Below, one piece after another: positions 9,368 through 18,244 of a stretch of DNA of 64,000 bases. Every line of letters begins with the position of its first letter. Positions within the stretch are counted from its first letter, which is position 1. Source of the DNA: Candidatus Woesearchaeota archaeon (GTDB taxonomy: Archaea; Nanobdellota; Nanobdellia; Woesearchaeales; ARS49). The DNA lies in NCBI GenBank assembly GCA_018302815.1, contig JAGVZE010000007.1:186001-250000 (forward strand). The letters are read 5' to 3'. The notes under the pieces were generated by a model, which worked only from the letters and a program-made list of their open reading frames with translations, had not been told where the DNA came from and ran no database searches. The position numbers and the translations under genes were made by a program.

Positions 9368-11002
9368 ATGATGAATCCGGAACTTTCGCGCTTAAAAGAA
9401 GTTGTGAACACGCTGTCCAAGAAAGGACTTAATACTTATATCATTAGATATGGATTCGCGCAATACCTGCCATTCTTCAACAGAAAGACTCAACTTGTGC
9501 CATTCGATCTCGCGCAAAAATTGCGCGAAACAATGGAAGAATTAGGCGGAGCGTATATCAAACTTGGACAAATGCTCAGTCTCAGGCCGGATTTGATTCC
9601 TGCCGCATACTGTGATGAATTTGGCAAACTTCTCGATAACGTACCTGCGGAATCAATAGACACAGTCAAGCAGATTGTCGAAAAGGCGTTCAATCATCCT
9701 GTGAAAGACATTTTCTCACACATAGACCCTCGGCCTCTTGGCAGCGCGAGCATCGCGCAAGTACACAAAGCTCGCCTCAAGAACGGGAACGCAGTCGCAA
9801 TCAAAGTACAACGACCAGGAGCTGAAGAACAGTTCAAATCAGACATATCAATAATGAAACACCTCGCGCTCAAAATATCCAAACACTTTCAAAATCACGT
9901 AAACCCGCTCATCATTGTCGAGGAGTTCGAACGCTACACCCAAGAAGAACTCAATTTCGAAACAGAAGCCGAGCACATCGAACAGATGCGAACACTCGCT
10001 CCAAGACACATAACAATACCTAAAGTCTATTCAGAGTATACAAACAAAACCGTTCTCACAATGCAATATTTGGACGGCGCCAAAGTCATCGATCTTTCTT
10101 CCGCGAAGAAAAAACAAGTGTTGAACGTTCTTGTTCCTGCCCTAATCAGCCAAGTCTTCGAGCAAGGCGTCTTTCACGCAGACCTTCATCCAGGAAACAT
10201 CTTGCTTCTAGACAACGGAAACGTCGGGCTTCTTGACTTTGGAATCGTAGGAAGCATAGATGATTCGACACGTAAACGAGGATTAGACCTGTACCTTGCA
10301 ATACTTTCGCGTGACACTAGAACAATTACTGAAATACTACTCACCTACGGAACGCCGTCTGAGCGAACACAGGTAAAACTATTCGCCAGAAACGTAGAAC
10401 GGCTAGTCGATGCCTGGTGGCAGGACATACCATCAACACGCAGAGTCACGCACCTAATGAGACAACTATTCACACTTTGCGCTGAACACTACATAACCTT
10501 GCCACGAGACGTAGTACTAATCGGAAAAGCAATGACCACAATGGAACTCACCGCAAGACAACTAGACCCAACATTCAATTTCGTCAAAGAAGTACAACCG
10601 CACGTAGAACGACTCCTTCGAGCGCACAAGACACCCACTAAAATAGTTAAGGAAATCACCGCACGCTCACTTGAAGCCGCGCGAGCGCTCTCAATGCTCC
10701 CATCAGAAACACTTCGAACAGTCCAACAGCTAAAATCAGGAGAGTTCAGCTTAAACCTCAACGATTCACAATTTCGCCACCTCGGAAAAGACATCAATTT
10801 GTCAAGCAACAGGATGAGTTATGCGCTTGTGTCCGCATCCAGCATAATGGCAAGCGCCCTCACTGTACGCATCGGTCCTACAATCTATGATTACAGCATC
10901 ATCAGTATCGCGTTCCTATTATTCGCAAGCGTTTTTGTACTCGCTTTGCTTTGTAGTATAAGCCGTGAACATAAAACTCCAAACGATATTCATACAACAT
11001 AA
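9368..11002 (+). CDS. UbiB/AarF/ABC1-family atypical kinase
   Basis: A 544-residue member of the UbiB (ADCK) family of atypical protein kinase-like ATPases. Family markers are visible: the KxGQ motif (YIKLGQMLSLRPDL, Lys65-Gln68), an Ala-rich loop (PLGSASIAQVHKA), VAIKVQRPG with the ATP lysine, FHADLHPGNI (catalytic loop) and LLDFGIVG (metal-binding DFG). Two C-terminal hydrophobic segments (about 480-530) suggest membrane attachment. In bacteria and mitochondria the family supports quinone and lipid biology; in archaea its substrate is unknown. A GAGGA box precedes the start; the second ATG (9371) has better spacing. The phasin-like gene follows 12 nt later. Confidence 0.92.
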   Translation: MMNPELSRLKEVVNTLSKKGLNTYIIRYGFAQYLPFFNRKTQLVPFDLAQKLRETMEELGGAYIKLGQMLSLRPDLIPAAYCDEFGKLLDNVPAESIDTVKQIVEKAFNHPVKDIFSHIDPRPLGSASIAQVHKARLKNGNAVAIKVQRPGAEEQFKSDISIMKHLALKISKHFQNHVNPLIIVEEFERYTQEELNFETEAEHIEQMRTLAPRHITIPKVYSEYTNKTVLTMQYLDGAKVIDLSSAKKKQVLNVLVPALISQVFEQGVFHADLHPGNILLLDNGNVGLLDFGIVGSIDDSTRKRGLDLYLAILSRDTRTITEILLTYGTPSERTQVKLFARNVERLVDAWWQDIPSTRRVTHLMRQLFTLCAEHYITLPRDVVLIGKAMTTMELTARQLDPTFNFVKEVQPHVERLLRAHKTPTKIVKEITARSLEAARALSMLPSETLRTVQQLKSGEFSLNLNDSQFRHLGKDINLSSNRMSYALVSASSIMASALTVRIGPTIYDYSIISIAFLLFASVFVLALLCSISREHKTPNDIHTT

Positions 11003-11014
11003 AGAGGTGCCACT

Positions 11015-11308
11015 ATGAAACGAACCAGAAAAGCAATGAGCGTAGGCAAGCGCTTAGGAAAAAAAGCCGCAAAACTCGGAATGAGCGTAGCGCGAGAAGC
11101 AAAACAAAGAATGATGAGAGAACTATGCGAAGTCATCGAAGAAAAAGTCATGACAAAACAAGAAGCAAGAACGCTACTTCGCGAAGTCATCAGTGGCCTT
11201 AAAGACGAGAAACGACGCGTCGAAACCTTCGCCAAAGCCGAACTCAAACGGGTAAAACAAAAAGCGAAGCCACTTGTCAAAAAAGCGATAAAACGGGCGA
11301 AACGATAG
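11015..11308 (+). CDS. Small basic coiled-coil protein, phasin-like
   Basis: A 97-residue, Lys/Arg-rich, almost fully helical protein. The segment VIEEKVMTKQEARTLLREVISGL resembles the conserved start of phasin-like (PHA granule-associated) helical proteins, which are often encoded next to UbiB homologues in other organisms; the match is by eye. It starts 12 nt after the UbiB-like gene behind AGAGGTGCC, so the two form an operon. It may bind a hydrophobic surface or organise the kinase at the membrane (inference). It ends KKAIKRAKR. Confidence 0.75.
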   Translation: MKRTRKAMSVGKRLGKKAAKLGMSVAREAKQRMMRELCEVIEEKVMTKQEARTLLREVISGLKDEKRRVETFAKAELKRVKQKAKPLVKKAIKRAKR

Positions 11309-11473
11309 TCAGTCGGTTTTCATTCAGATATTGATGAGCGGTGAAAACCGCCGGAGTCAAAACTCGCGAATGGTTTGAATAGCGAATGTGGCAAGTATGC
11401 CACTTTCAGTAAACCTGCGGGCGCGAGATTTGGACAGGAAGCTTTTTAAAGGGTAATTATTCCTATCGTCGAT

Positions 11474-12499
11474 ATGGATACTGCCCATCTTCAGAAGCGA
11501 TTCCTCCAAGAAGGAGACGTTTTCCCCGCCATTCTAGGACAGGAGAGAACGAAGACCCAGCTTAAAAGCGCGCTTCTAACCAACAGACACGTCATCATAT
11601 TGGGACCTCCCGGAATAGGGAAGACTACCTTAGCAAAGAACGTGGCTGAACTTTTGCCGCCGATGACGCTCAACGACTGCCAATACCACTGCGATCCTAA
11701 AGAACCGCTATGCCCTGACTGCAAGGTTGCCAAGAAAGTCAAAACTGCAACATTCAAAGGCGTAGAGCGATTTATCAGAGTCCAAGGAAGCCCTGATTTG
11801 ACCGCGGAAGATTTGCTTGGCGATATCGATCCAACAAAAGCGTTGCAGCACGGCCCAACAAGCATCGAAGCGTTCACACCCGGAAAAATATTCAAAGCAA
11901 ACCACGGCGTCTTGTTCTTTGACGAAGTCAACAGATGTCCAGAAAAAATACAAAACGCACTTTTGCAAGTTCTCGAAGAAGGCAGAGCAACACTTGGCGC
12001 TTACACAGTAGAACTTCCTGCGAACTTCATCTTTATCGGAACAATGAACCCTGAAGAAACAGCAGCAACTGAAAAACTATCAGACGTCTTCCTTGACAGA
12101 TTCGACATAATCCACATGGGCTACCCTGAAAATCTCGAACTAGAGACGACCATAGTAAAGCAGAAAGGACACGTTCTTCCAGTCACATTCCCGCCAGACC
12201 TGCTCAATCTTGGAATACTATTTGTTCGCATATTACGAGAGCACAAAAACATACTCAAAAAACCAAGCGTACGCGCGACCATTGGAATATATGAACGAGC
12301 GCAAGCAAACGCTTTTCTCGCCAAAAACAAAACAGTAACCGGACAGGACTTAGCCGATGCGCTCATATCAGTCTTGGCGCACAGATTAGAACTCAAGCCA
12401 AGCGTCAAATACTTACAGTCGAACGAAGAATTCATCAAAGAACAATTCGACCTCTTCGCCAGCCAACACGAAGAGCTTGCCGGTGGTGGTCGTCTTTGA
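11474..12499 (+). CDS. MoxR-family AAA+ ATPase with a zinc-like insertion
   Basis: A 341-residue AAA+ ATPase of the MoxR/magnesium-chelatase-subunit group. Walker A is GPPGIGKTT (44-52), Walker B is GVLFFDEVN, and sensor/arginine-finger segments (GTMNPEE, LDRFD) follow. After Walker A there is a four-cysteine insertion (Cys69, 73, 80, 83; CQYHC...CPDC) likely to bind zinc. The downstream VWA gene overlaps it, the standard MoxR-VWA pair in which the ATPase remodels complexes recognised through the VWA protein's metal site. A TATA box (CTTTTTAAAG) about 27 nt before the ATG indicates leaderless expression. Confidence 0.93.
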   Translation: MDTAHLQKRFLQEGDVFPAILGQERTKTQLKSALLTNRHVIILGPPGIGKTTLAKNVAELLPPMTLNDCQYHCDPKEPLCPDCKVAKKVKTATFKGVERFIRVQGSPDLTAEDLLGDIDPTKALQHGPTSIEAFTPGKIFKANHGVLFFDEVNRCPEKIQNALLQVLEEGRATLGAYTVELPANFIFIGTMNPEETAATEKLSDVFLDRFDIIHMGYPENLELETTIVKQKGHVLPVTFPPDLLNLGILFVRILREHKNILKKPSVRATIGIYERAQANAFLAKNKTVTGQDLADALISVLAHRLELKPSVKYLQSNEEFIKEQFDLFASQHEELAGGGRL

Positions 12500-13670
12500 C
12501 ATCGAGCCAGAAGTGGCCCAGATCGGCAAAGGCGAAGAAGCCCCAGGAAAACTCCATAAACAATACGATGAAGACAAACTGATGAACTCTGTCCTCGAAG
12601 GGGACAAAGAAACAATCGAACACGCAGAAATGATACAGGAAGCGGGAAACCGCGGAATGGGCGCGTTCGCTCCAGACATGATGTTCCAAAACATCGTGAA
12701 CAACTTTTCTATCACGCGCCAGCTATATGGCGACAAGCTAATCAGCCTACTCACAGGATACGACCCGCGATACATCGAGAAAAACGCGAAAATCCCCGAG
12801 TTCAAACAACAACTCGCAAAAGCGATAGCAGAGACAGTCGAATCAATGAAAGATGAGGGCTTGCTCGATGATGAAGGAGCAATAACGAACAGAGGAACCG
12901 AACTTGCAAGCATAGCGCTCGTGCGCGAACTTGATAATATAATTCCAAAAGACCAAATGGGAGAGAAAACAAACAAGCAAACCAAACATTACGGAGAACG
13001 GGCGAACGTTCGCGTTTATCGCAAAGGCGATCGGTATAAAGACCTCAACCTACGAAAAACTGTTCACAAAGCAATAAGGCGAGGCCACAAAAGCGTGCAA
13101 GCATCAGACCTTATGACTTCCGAACGCGAAGGCAAAGGCACGATAAACATCATACTCGCTCTTGATGCGTCGGCTAGCATGAAAGGAGCGAAACTTGAAA
13201 CCTGCAAAAAAGCAGGAATAGGCCTTGCGTACAAAGCCCTGCAAGAAAAAGACCAAGTAGGACTAATCGTCTTTGGCTCAGAAGTCAAATCCGCAGTCGC
13301 TCCCACTAACGACTTTAGCACACTGCTCAAAACAATCTCAGACATAAGAGCGAGCAGGCAAACAGATTTCTCAGGAATGATAATGAAAAGCATAGAACTA
13401 TTCCCCGCGCGAGACATGACAAAACATCTAATCATCATCACTGACGCGCTTCCCACAGTCGGCAAAGAACCAGAACGAGAAACATTAAAAGCAGTTGCAA
13501 GCGCAAAAGCCGCAGGCATAACAACCTCGATCATAGGCATAAAACTCGACAACCCCGGAACAGAACTTGCCAAACAAGTAGTTCAGATAGGAGAAGGACG
13601 ATTAAGCTTCACTAAAGAATTAAAAGAAGTAGGACAGCTAGTGCTTGAAGATTACCAGTCGTTCAAGTGA
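12477..13670 (+). CDS. VWA-domain protein, partner of the MoxR ATPase
   Basis: A protein of about 397 residues with a long helical N-terminal region and a C-terminal von Willebrand factor A domain. The MIDAS metal site is visible as LALDASASMKG (DxSxS), with a Thr in RQTDFSG and an Asp in IIITDALPT. It overlaps the MoxR gene by about 14-23 nt. The start is uncertain: TTG at 12477 or GTG at 12483 or 12486, with no ATG nearby. With MoxR it probably forms a metal-dependent chaperone or chelatase-like system; the client is not evident. Confidence 0.9.
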   Translation: MPVVVVFDIEPEVAQIGKGEEAPGKLHKQYDEDKLMNSVLEGDKETIEHAEMIQEAGNRGMGAFAPDMMFQNIVNNFSITRQLYGDKLISLLTGYDPRYIEKNAKIPEFKQQLAKAIAETVESMKDEGLLDDEGAITNRGTELASIALVRELDNIIPKDQMGEKTNKQTKHYGERANVRVYRKGDRYKDLNLRKTVHKAIRRGHKSVQASDLMTSEREGKGTINIILALDASASMKGAKLETCKKAGIGLAYKALQEKDQVGLIVFGSEVKSAVAPTNDFSTLLKTISDIRASRQTDFSGMIMKSIELFPARDMTKHLIIITDALPTVGKEPERETLKAVASAKAAGITTSIIGIKLDNPGTELAKQVVQIGEGRLSFTKELKEVGQLVLEDYQSFK

Positions 13671-13722
13671 ATTTCTTTTTATCCCGAAATCTTTATATAT
13701 TAAGCAGTACAATTCAATTACG

Positions 13723-13965
13723 ATGGTAATGGATACTATTCAAATACGGCTCATGCCAGTTCTTGTTGAACGCATAGATACTCTTGTAAAAACAGGAGTG
13801 TATGGAAGCAGATCGGACGCCATACGCGACGCAGTCAGACATTTTTTCTGGCATAATGAGGCAGGGACGATATCAAAAAAAGGACAATCTGTAGAGGTTG
13901 TCCGCAAAGCCCGCAGACAGCTTTCAAAGCAAAAAATAAACCTCGCTGAAATCAATAAATTTTGA
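13723..13965 (+). CDS. Ribbon-helix-helix (CopG-type) DNA-binding protein, possible antitoxin
   Basis: An 80-residue protein. The N-terminus (MDTIQIRLMPVLVERIDTLV...GSRSDAIRDAVRHF) is a classic ribbon-helix-helix fold: one beta strand, then two helices. The C-terminal half is basic. TCTTTATATATTAAG lies about 28 nt before the ATG at 13723, so the mRNA is probably leaderless. Its 3' end overlaps by 14 nt the 3' end of a PIN-domain gene on the other strand. It may be the cognate antitoxin, although antitoxin genes normally lie upstream of and in line with their toxins. Confidence 0.85.
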   Translation: MVMDTIQIRLMPVLVERIDTLVKTGVYGSRSDAIRDAVRHFFWHNEAGTISKKGQSVEVVRKARRQLSKQKINLAEINKF

Positions 13966-14368
13966 CATCTTCAGGTCTTGAAGCAGCACATTGTTTTTTG
14001 GCAGCGAACTCGATTAGTTTTCTATCTCTTGTGATGAGAATTGCACCAATTCGTTTAGAAAGAGCAACGTGCATACAATCAAAAAAACTCAATTCAAATT
14101 CTGACTCACGTTCAAACTCGCGGGCATTAGAATAATCCTGCTCTGATGCGATGACTTTTTGAAATATCGCGCTATTGAATAATATTCTTCTTTTTGAAAA
14201 CTCTTCCGCAGTAAGAATATGACCCAATTCCTTCAACACGAAACCTGAGACGAAAATCGCGTTATCAGGATTATCAATAGCCTCAAAGAAATCAGCCGCT
14301 TTCTTCCACCATTTCTGCTCTTTTTGCCATAGGTTGAGATAAACGCAGCTATCGACATAAAACTTCAT
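13952..14368 (-). CDS. PIN-domain ribonuclease, possible VapC-like toxin
   Basis: A 138-residue PIN-domain protein. The acidic metal-binding residues are in place: Asp6 (YVDSCVYLN), Glu47 (LKELGHIL), Asp97 (FFDCMHVALS) and Asp115 (ITRDRKLIEF). PIN proteins of this size are usually RNA-cleaving toxins. The likely partner is the RHH gene read in the opposite direction, with the two stop ends overlapping by 14 nt. No antitoxin-like gene lies upstream on its own strand. Confidence 0.87.
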   Translation of the reverse strand: MKFYVDSCVYLNLWQKEQKWWKKAADFFEAIDNPDNAIFVSGFVLKELGHILTAEEFSKRRILFNSAIFQKVIASEQDYSNAREFERESEFELSFFDCMHVALSKRIGAILITRDRKLIEFAAKKQCAASRPEDVKIY

Positions 14369-14481
14369 TATTTTAGTTCATTCAATTGGCTTTTTATGTC
14401 CTATTATGAAAAAGTGGGAAGAGTCACGAGCGATTTCGGAGATTCTAAAGTTTTATAAACACCTCATTTAGGCCTATATTT

Positions 14482-14868
14482 ATGGCATTACTAACAGAAT
14501 TAGCTGAAAAAACAGCGGATAGCAAATTACACGATGCGGTTTTTCTTGCTGCGTGCGCACACGGGTATTATTTTGCGTCAAAACAGGATCGACTGCGTAA
14601 AACATTTCTTTTAAACAGAGATGAGAGCAGCAGTGATCTAGAACGCATTGCAACAAATAAATTAATGAACGTTGAATTAGGCTCTTTCTTTGCTTTAGCG
14701 TCAGTACCCGCGTTTTTTAATCTTGCAACTCAAGGTTCAATCGAGGCGAAAGAACTTAGCGTGTATTTTTTAGCACTTCTCGCATCTTACTGCGGGCAGC
14801 AGTTTTATTCAGTTTACTTACAATTTTCAGTTTTCTGTAAACGATTAGATTACGACCGCAAACCCTGA
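14482..14868 (+). CDS. Hypothetical protein, possibly membrane-associated
   Basis: An unrecognised 128-residue protein. It has two moderately hydrophobic segments (about 67-83, SFFALASVPAFFNLA, and 90-110, LSVYFLALLASYCGQQF) that could be short membrane helices. TTTTATAAAC lies 28 nt before the ATG, pointing to a leaderless transcript. It shares no operon with its neighbours. Confidence 0.6.
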   Translation: MALLTELAEKTADSKLHDAVFLAACAHGYYFASKQDRLRKTFLLNRDESSSDLERIATNKLMNVELGSFFALASVPAFFNLATQGSIEAKELSVYFLALLASYCGQQFYSVYLQFSVFCKRLDYDRKP

Positions 14869-14929
14869 TTTAGCAGCAACTACTATCTCACCACTTACAT
14901 TTTTAAACTCATACAACATTCTTTTGTTC

Positions 14930-15790
14930 ATGGTCTTTGAACAACTCTACTCCGCCGAGTATCTGCACGATAATCCGTGGTATGGCTTCTTACTCGGAGC
15001 AGGGTACACTGTTCTTGGCCTATTTATTGCGCTGATGATTTGGCGCGACGATCCTGCGCTCATAGCTGTCGGTATCATCAGCTTGTTATTGATGCCCTCA
15101 CTATTTCAGCTAACCGACAGCGCCGAAATATCAGAACGCAAAACGCCGACATTCAAAGCGTTCTTCTCGCAAACACTCCCACACGCCAAAGTCTACGCCT
15201 TCATATTCTTTGGAATATTTTTCACATTCGCATTATTCTCTATACTACTGCCTAAACTCGCAGCGAACCACTTGTTCAAGATACAACTTGGCATCGTGAC
15301 CGGCGGAGCCGCAACAGCAGGAGGAGCAGTATTTAGCACCGCGCTATTCTGGGACTTATTCACTTGGAATCTTCAAGTGCTCGGCCTTAGCTTCTTTCTT
15401 TCGCTAGTCGCAGGAAACGGCGCAATACTATTCATCGCTTGGAACGCATCAGTTTGGGGAACAGTATTTGGCAATCTGGCCAAAACAGCAGCTGTCGCTT
15501 CAACCGCGAATCCGTTCATAATATTCATACTGATCATATTATCGGTTTTTCCTCACACATTTCTTGAAGGATTAAGTTATATGCTTTCCGCGATATCAGG
15601 AACGACACTCTCAGACGGCCTTGCCAAAGAACAACTCGCGAGCACCACTATGTGGCATGTTTTCAAATATAACGCAGTACTTTTGATTATAGCAATAGGC
15701 GTCCTTGCCGTAGGAATGATGGTCGAGACTTACGTGCTAGGCAATTTCATGACGTATAGGACGATTATTAATATCGCTTTCCCGCGCTAG
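14930..15790 (+). CDS. SpoIIM-like integral membrane protein
   Basis: A protein of about 286 residues with six to seven predicted membrane helices. The central section (NLQVLGLSFFLSLVAGNGA) and the PHTFLEGLSYMLSAISGTT motif match the stage II sporulation protein M (DUF95) family, where a PHG/T-E-x-x-A/S signature lies in a membrane helix. In bacteria SpoIIM works with SpoIID/P in peptidoglycan removal; archaeal members have no assigned role. ATTTTTAAAC about 27 nt upstream supports the ATG at 14930 over the TTG at 14924. It overlaps the convergent Lrp-like gene by 4 nt. Confidence 0.82.
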   Translation: MVFEQLYSAEYLHDNPWYGFLLGAGYTVLGLFIALMIWRDDPALIAVGIISLLLMPSLFQLTDSAEISERKTPTFKAFFSQTLPHAKVYAFIFFGIFFTFALFSILLPKLAANHLFKIQLGIVTGGAATAGGAVFSTALFWDLFTWNLQVLGLSFFLSLVAGNGAILFIAWNASVWGTVFGNLAKTAAVASTANPFIIFILIILSVFPHTFLEGLSYMLSAISGTTLSDGLAKEQLASTTMWHVFKYNAVLLIIAIGVLAVGMMVETYVLGNFMTYRTIINIAFPR

Positions 15791-16284
15791 TCATTCAATG
15801 TGTATTCTTCGAATTTGTACGTTTTCAAGATAAGAAAACCACGCCAGTCTGCGATGATGCCTTTGAACTTCTGACGAATTTCTTGTGAAACTTTGTCTAA
15901 GTCTTCCGTACTCTTTGCAATCATGACGCAAGTAAAATCATAGTCACCCATGAGAGAAAGGAGATCGATAACTCTCGCATGACTCCTGAGAAAGCTGATG
16001 AACGCTTCTGTTTGCTCCTGTGAATTGTTGTTCAATTTGATTTTAACATCTGCAACCAATGGATAACCGATAATTCTCGGCTCAATGAAGGCGCCCACAT
16101 GGAGAATCTTTGTCTTTTTCATCCGCTCTATCCTTGCTTTTACTGTGTCAATTGCTACGTCTAGTTTCTTTGCGAGACTCGTGAGGCTGACACGGCCGTC
16201 TCGTTGAAGTTCTCTTAGAATCTGCTTGTCTTTCTCGTCTAAAGACACGACTTTTTCGGGTCTTGCAAGCTCCTTTTCGTTCAT
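15787..16284 (-). CDS. Lrp/AsnC-family transcription regulator
   Basis: A 165-residue regulator. An N-terminal helix-turn-helix (LDEKDKQILRELQRDGRVSLTSLAKKLDVAIDTVKARIERM) is followed by an RAM-type ligand-binding and oligomerisation domain (IIGYPLVADVKIKL...VIDLLSLMGDYDFTCVMIAKS). These proteins sense amino acids or similar small molecules and form octamers. The GDYD element in the effector domain is conserved. The target genes are not evident from its position, convergent with the SpoIIM-like gene. Confidence 0.93.
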   Translation of the reverse strand: MNEKELARPEKVVSLDEKDKQILRELQRDGRVSLTSLAKKLDVAIDTVKARIERMKKTKILHVGAFIEPRIIGYPLVADVKIKLNNNSQEQTEAFISFLRSHARVIDLLSLMGDYDFTCVMIAKSTEDLDKVSQEIRQKFKGIIADWRGFLILKTYKFEEYTLND

Positions 16285-16409
16285 AATTCGTAATAAATAG
16301 ATTTTTTATTTAAATTTATCGAAAAAATCGAGAAAAGTGTGCGAAAGTGTTAATAATATCAATGAATACTACTATATTGTGACGAAAGTCACGGAATGAG
16401 GTGATGATG

Positions 16410-17033
16410 ATGAACAAAGAACAAGAGATAAGCGACATTGAAACAATCATATGTGCTGCGCTCAAAATCGAGAACGCAGCCCAGAAAAGTGAAAAACCAC
16501 AACTATTGTATGATCTCGCCAGTCAACACTACACGAGCGCCCTTGAACTTTGCGCGAACGATGAAGAGCGAGCCACGGCCTACGTCCAGCGGGCACGAAT
16601 CCACTACAAGTTAAACCGATTCGACGCTGCCTTGCGCGACTGGGATGACGCAACCAGACTCAACCCGAACGAGAAAGTGGATCATTTCTATCGAGGACTC
16701 CTGCGCATACATGCGAAGCAATACGCCAAAGCAAGTGAAGACTTCGAACAGGAAATGCTCCGCCCGCAACCACTCAACGCGTTTGGGTACGCTGGTAGAG
16801 GAATCGCTCGCAAAGAACTCGGCCAGTACGATGAAGCAGTTTCAGACTTCACCGAAGCCATTCGACTTTATCCGGAGAGCCCTGCAAGTTACGCTCACCG
16901 AGCTCAAATTTACGCCCTTCAATTCGGAAGAATTGAAGAAGCTCGCCGAGACCTCAACGAAGCCATCCGACTTGACCCAATTTGGAAGGAAAAAGCAAAG
17001 GATCTTTGTAAGTTCTTGGCTGATTCGGCATGA
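16410..17033 (+). CDS. TPR-repeat protein
   Basis: A soluble protein of about 207 residues made mainly of tetratricopeptide repeats: at least four helix pairs with the A-x-x-x-R/Y-N-P-x pattern (for example DDATRLNPNEKVDHFYRGLL, EAIRLYPESPASYAHRAQIY). TPR arrays are protein-binding scaffolds. Several start codons are stacked (GTG ATG ATG ATG, 16401-16412); GAGGTG at 16398-16403 gives the best spacing to 16410. The partner is unknown. Confidence 0.85.
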   Translation: MNKEQEISDIETIICAALKIENAAQKSEKPQLLYDLASQHYTSALELCANDEERATAYVQRARIHYKLNRFDAALRDWDDATRLNPNEKVDHFYRGLLRIHAKQYAKASEDFEQEMLRPQPLNAFGYAGRGIARKELGQYDEAVSDFTEAIRLYPESPASYAHRAQIYALQFGRIEEARRDLNEAIRLDPIWKEKAKDLCKFLADSA

Positions 17034-17117
17034 ACTATTTTTTAATTTCTTTTTTTGAGTACCCAGACCTTTCAACAAATCACAAAGTATTAAAGCTTTA
17101 ACAGATTCCTTTTATCC

Positions 17118-17498
17118 ATGGCACTTTTGAAAAAAATAGTTGACATCAAAAAAGCGGTTGAACGGCTGAATAGGAATTCTTCTGATGCGGAGTTTGACGA
17201 AATAATTAAGAAAATTGATGAAATATTGCCACAGACGGACGTAATAAAGGATTCAACTCCCCGTGCACCAAAGAACCTACCACTACTGGCGGAACTTTCC
17301 TACTTTTTAATTCACGCTAAGCAAAGTTTGAAACAGCGCACATCACGCTACGTTCCAGCAGAAATATCTAAGGCGACTGCTGCTGAAGCGGCAGGACGGA
17401 ACTTGGCCACAGTAGAACAATATGCCACGCAGGGCCAACTTGAAGTTGATACCTTTATAGAAAATTTAACGATAATCAAAAAACTCCTTGGCAAGTGA
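17118..17498 (+). CDS. Hypothetical helical protein
   Basis: A 126-residue, mostly helical, soluble protein that I do not recognise. It starts with an amphipathic helix (MALLKKIVDIKKAVERL) and contains a segment with repeated Ala (KATAAEAAGRNLATVEQYA). ATTAAAGCTTTAAC lies 20-30 nt before the ATG and is probably the promoter. It sits between a TPR gene and a vapBC operon, with no overlap. Confidence 0.65.
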   Translation: MALLKKIVDIKKAVERLNRNSSDAEFDEIIKKIDEILPQTDVIKDSTPRAPKNLPLLAELSYFLIHAKQSLKQRTSRYVPAEISKATAAEAAGRNLATVEQYATQGQLEVDTFIENLTIIKKLLGK

Positions 17499-17603
17499 AA
17501 TCTGAGCGAAGTACACATTCTATTTTTCCAATAACAAGTTTGCAGGTTTCTCGTAGTTAAATATGCGAAAGCTTTAAATATATTACTCGTATTACAAAGC
17601 TTT

Positions 17604-17858
17604 ATGCCTGATGTCACCATCTCATTACGCGTAGACAAACAGATTCATCAGGAGATGAAACGACACGACGAAATCAATTGGAGCGCGGTACTGCGAAAAG
17701 GTATTGTTGATTATCTTGCAAAACACGACCATTTTGACGCTGAAAAAGCGCGCAAAGCAGCAGAAAGCATCGATTCGATCCGCCAATCAGGAATTTTCGA
17801 CAAAGGGAGACCTACCGGAGAAATACTCAGAGAATGGAGAGACAAAAGAAAGTTCTAG
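17604..17858 (+). CDS. vapB: VapB-type antitoxin
   Basis: An 84-residue protein with an N-terminal ribbon-helix-helix-like DNA-binding part (MPDVTISLRVDKQIHQEM...INWSAVLRKGIVDYL) and a C-terminal toxin-binding tail ending in GRPTGEILREWRDKRKF. Its 3' end overlaps the vapC toxin gene by 25 nt, the normal arrangement. A TATA box (CTTTAAATATA) lies 27 nt before the ATG, so it is probably leaderless and autoregulated. A related tail occurs in the small ORF at 46979-47122. Confidence 0.88.
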   Translation: MPDVTISLRVDKQIHQEMKRHDEINWSAVLRKGIVDYLAKHDHFDAEKARKAAESIDSIRQSGIFDKGRPTGEILREWRDKRKF

Positions 17859-18244
17859 ACGCATCTGTTCTTCTCAAACTCTTCGTTCACGAAGAAGGAA
17901 GCGATATTGCTCATGAACTCTGCCGCGCACATACAGACGCAAAGGCACAAATAATCGTTCCTGAACTCGCATTCCTCGAAATTTTAAACGTCCTTCGCTA
18001 CAAAAAAAAGAACGCTCAATCGCTTAGCTTGGTAAACGAGCGACTCTTCGAGCTTCAATTTCACGTTGAAAAAATCAGCCAGTACCTCATTGAACACGCC
18101 GTTCGTCTCGCAATTGAGCACGACCTTAGTGTCTACGATGCTATCTACCTCGCCCTCGCACGACTCCACGGTTGTCCTTTATATACTGCCGACCATAAAC
18201 TTGGAAAATGCACCGGAACAATACTACTCGGAGATAAACCATGA
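17834..18244 (+). CDS. vapC: VapC-type PIN-domain toxin ribonuclease
   Basis: A 136-residue PIN ribonuclease. The acidic site is intact: Asp9 (VLDASVLLK), Glu44 or Glu49 (PELAFLEILNVL), Asp102 (VYDAIYLALA) and Asp120 (YTADHKLG). VapC toxins typically cleave tRNA or rRNA loops. It overlaps vapB by 25 nt and the next gene by an ATGA. This puts a toxin-antitoxin pair at the head of a four-gene transcript. Confidence 0.92.
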   Translation: MERQKKVLDASVLLKLFVHEEGSDIAHELCRAHTDAKAQIIVPELAFLEILNVLRYKKKNAQSLSLVNERLFELQFHVEKISQYLIEHAVRLAIEHDLSVYDAIYLALARLHGCPLYTADHKLGKCTGTILLGDKP

